Position numbers and translations under genes: made by a program. 5,332 nucleotides of DNA from contig JAHIPN010000304.1 of the NCBI GenBank assembly GCA_018894595.1, positions 1 to 5,332 of the forward strand. The letters run 5' to 3'. Below, piece by piece: positions 3,531 through 5,332 of the stretch. Within the stretch, counting starts at the first letter, position 1; every line of letters starts with the position of its first letter. The DNA comes from a bacterium. Lineage in GTDB: Bacteria; Atribacterota; JS1; SB-45; 34-128. The notes beneath the pieces were generated by a model that was not told the origin of the DNA, made no database searches, and worked only from the letters and a program-made list of their open reading frames with translations.

Positions 3531-5332
3531 GTGAAAGATATTGAAAAAACTAAAGAGCGGCTTATAAATGAATTAGCGAAATTACGTCAGCAGATTACTA
3601 AATTAAAGGAATCTGAAATTAAACGTAAGAAGACAGAAGAAGACTTAAAGAAAAGCCAGCAGGAATTTGCCAGTCTCTTTAAAAATAGTCCTGAGGCTTT
3701 AGTATATACAGATGAGAAGGGTAATATCCTAGACTTGAATCCTTGTTTTAGTGCACTTTTTGGTTATACCTTAGATGAGATTAAAGGTAGAAATATAGAT
3801 GACGGAATGATTACTGCTCCTGATAAGATAAAAGAAGCAAAGAAGTTAACTAATAAGACATTAAAGGAAGATTTTTATTTTGAGACTGTAAGAAAGAAGA
3901 AAAACGGAATCCTATTCCCGGTAGCTATCTCTGGATCTCGAGTGATAATTGGTGGTCGATTTAAAGGATTTATTGCATCATATCGGGATATTACTGAGCG
4001 GCAGAAGATGATAGATGATTTGAAAAATAGTGAAGAAAAGTATCGTAGCCTCTATGAGAATATGCCTGGAGCTTACTACCGCACAAATAGCGAAGGGTAT
4101 TTTATAATGATAAATCCAGAAGGGGTAAAATTGTTTGGTTATGATTCTCTAGAGGATATCTTAGGAAAAAATATCTCCCAATATTTATACTTTACTCCGG
4201 AAGGCAGAAAAAAATATCTTAAGGAGTTAGAAAAAAACAAAGGGAATCTTAAAGACTTTGAACTAACTTTAAAAAAGAAAGATGGCACTCCTCTGGTTAT
4301 TTCTGATACCAGTCATTACTATTATGATGAAGAAGGGAATATTACCGGAGTAGAAGGCATCTTTGTGGACATCACCGAACGCAAACAAAATGAGAAACTA
4401 CAACAAGTTCTTTACAACATCTCCAAGGCTGCTAATTCTCCCATTACTCTTGGCCAGCTTTATAAGACTATCCATCAAGAATTAGGTAATATTATTGATA
4501 CTACCAACTTCTATATTGCCTTAGCAGATTACCAAAAAGATGAGGTTTATTTTCCCTACTTTGTAGATGAAAAGGATGATGATGCTCCAATTATCAATTT
4601 CACTAAGACCAATTCTCTTACTGTCCACCTTATAAAAACCGGTCGATCCTTACTGATTGACTATAAAAAGAGAAATAAGATGGTCTCTCAAGGAAAGATA
4701 ACTCTTCTGGGTAGTATTACCGATAAATCTATTTGGTTAGGAGTTCCCTTAAAGGTAAAAGATAAGATAATAGGTGCTATGGCTGTCCAAAGCTATACCA
4801 ATCCTAATCTCTATCACAAAGAAGATATTAAACTTATGGAATTTGTCTCTAATCAGACAGCTACTGCTATAGAAAGAAAGAGGATGGAGGAGGAGCTAAA
4901 AAAATTAGCTCATTATGACACCCTTACAGGAGCATATAATAGAGGGTATGGTTTAGAACTTTTTCAAAGACAATTAAAATTATCTAAAAGAGACAAATCC
5001 CCTTTATTGTTAGCTTATAGTGATTTGGATAATCTAAAAGATATCAATGATGAATTTGGTCATGAAGAAGGAGATAGAGCTATGGTACAAGTAGCAAAAC
5101 TCTTTAAATCTATCTTAAGAGAGGTAGATATTATCACTCGGATGGGAGGGGATGAATTTTTAATAATCTTCTTAGATAGCTCCTTAAACGAAATACCTAT
5201 AATTAGAAAGAGGTTAAGCAAGGAATTAGCCCATTTAAATCAGATCTCCAAAAAACCTTATAAAATAGGATTTAGTACAGGATTTTCTAATTATGATCCG
5301 GCTAATCCACAATCGATGGATGAATTAATCCG
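3531..5332 (+). CDS. PAS-PAS-GAF-GGDEF sensor diguanylate cyclase, C-terminus cut by the window edge
   Basis: Six hundred codons are visible with no stop. A charged coiled coil (about 1-48) leads into PAS 1 (about 43-157, ending YRDITERQ), PAS 2 (about 168-284, ending FVDITERK), a GAF domain (about 290-447) and a GGDEF domain from about 455. There is no signal peptide or membrane helix, so it senses signals in the cytoplasm; the ligands are not evident. The GGDEF domain keeps DTLTGAYNR, the metal-binding Asp in [18 protein letters not shown] and an intact GGDEF motif (539-543). An RxxD inhibitory site (REVD, 530-533) sits five residues before it, as in product-inhibited enzymes. It should therefore make cyclic di-GMP from two GTP and be feedback-inhibited. 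A domain after GGDEF, such as EAL or HD-GYP, cannot be excluded. It lies 66 bases after the aldolase gene; a functional link is unproven. The alternative start is ATG at 3522. Confidence 0.88.
   Translation, partial: MKDIEKTKERLINELAKLRQQITKLKESEIKRKKTEEDLKKSQQEFASLFKNSPEALVYTDEKGNILDLNPCFSALFGYTLDEIKGRNIDDGMITAPDKIKEAKKLTNKTLKEDFYFETVRKKKNGILFPVAISGSRVIIGGRFKGFIASYRDITERQKMIDDLKNSEEKYRSLYENMPGAYYRTNSEGYFIMINPEGVKLFGYDSLEDILGKNISQYLYFTPEGRKKYLKELEKNKGNLKDFELTLKKKDGTPLVISDTSHYYYDEEGNITGVEGIFVDITERKQNEKLQQVLYNISKAANSPITLGQLYKTIHQELGNIIDTTNFYIALADYQKDEVYFPYFVDEKDDDAPIINFTKTNSLTVHLIKTGRSLLIDYKKRNKMVSQGKITLLGSITDKSIWLGVPLKVKDKIIGAMAVQSYTNPNLYHKEDIKLMEFVSNQTATAIERKRMEEELKKLAHYDTLTGAYNRGYGLELFQRQLKLSKRDKSPLLLAYSDLDNLKDINDEFGHEEGDRAMVQVAKLFKSILREVDIITRMGGDEFLIIFLDSSLNEIPIIRKRLSKELAHLNQISKKPYKIGFSTGFSNYDPANPQSMDELI

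Overview
The window looks like a stretch of chromosome from a low-GC bacterium, probably anaerobic and related to Firmicutes, Halanaerobiia or Atribacterota. This rests on strongly AT-rich intergenic DNA, purine-rich AAGGAG/GGAGG ribosome binding sites, a DUF2089 protein paired with a LiaX/YvlB-like SHOCT protein, and a multi-domain PAS/GAF/GGDEF sensor. The lineage is an inference; no rRNA or other marker gene is present.

Left part (1-1274, minus strand). Genes read leftward. The first is a short hybrid gene (990-1274) made of the zinc-ribbon start of a DUF2089 protein joined to an unrelated tail. Next come a complete DUF2089 zinc-ribbon/helix-turn-helix regulator (559-924), a small SHOCT-like/LiaX-YvlB-type protein (122-511), and the first 23 codons of what is probably a MATE-family efflux transporter running off the left edge (1-69). 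The last three are closely spaced and probably form one operon: regulator, SHOCT partner, transporter. The hybrid gene and the full regulator share about 150 bp of near-identical DNA that includes the ribosome binding site, so one is a partial duplication of the other. Both have plausible sigma-70-type promoters, and both promoters carry versions of a 15-bp ATTAACAATATTAAT motif. It is present twice, 21 bp apart, before the hybrid gene and once, degenerate, before the regulator.

Middle part (1449-2807, plus strand). A divergent, promoter-preceded gene encodes a ten-helix DMT/EamA transporter of the YddG (aromatic amino acid exporter) type. It is followed by a 339-bp gap. The first half of this gap is packed with four small GC-rich palindromes, each bordered by a GTAG tetranucleotide, resembling a REP/BIME cluster. 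The second half holds a promoter for the next gene.

Right part (2808-5332, plus strand). A class II aldolase of the L-fuculose-phosphate aldolase type retains its zinc and catalytic residues but has lost the tyrosine that acts as proton donor in the E. coli enzyme. It is followed by a cytoplasmic PAS-PAS-GAF-GGDEF diguanylate cyclase, cut by the right edge inside the GGDEF domain, with intact GGDEF active-site and RxxD inhibitory-site motifs.

No CRISPR array, phage gene, transposase or RNA gene was seen. No wholly new system is evident. The most unusual items are the zinc-ribbon hybrid with its repeated operator-like motif and the GTAG palindrome cluster.
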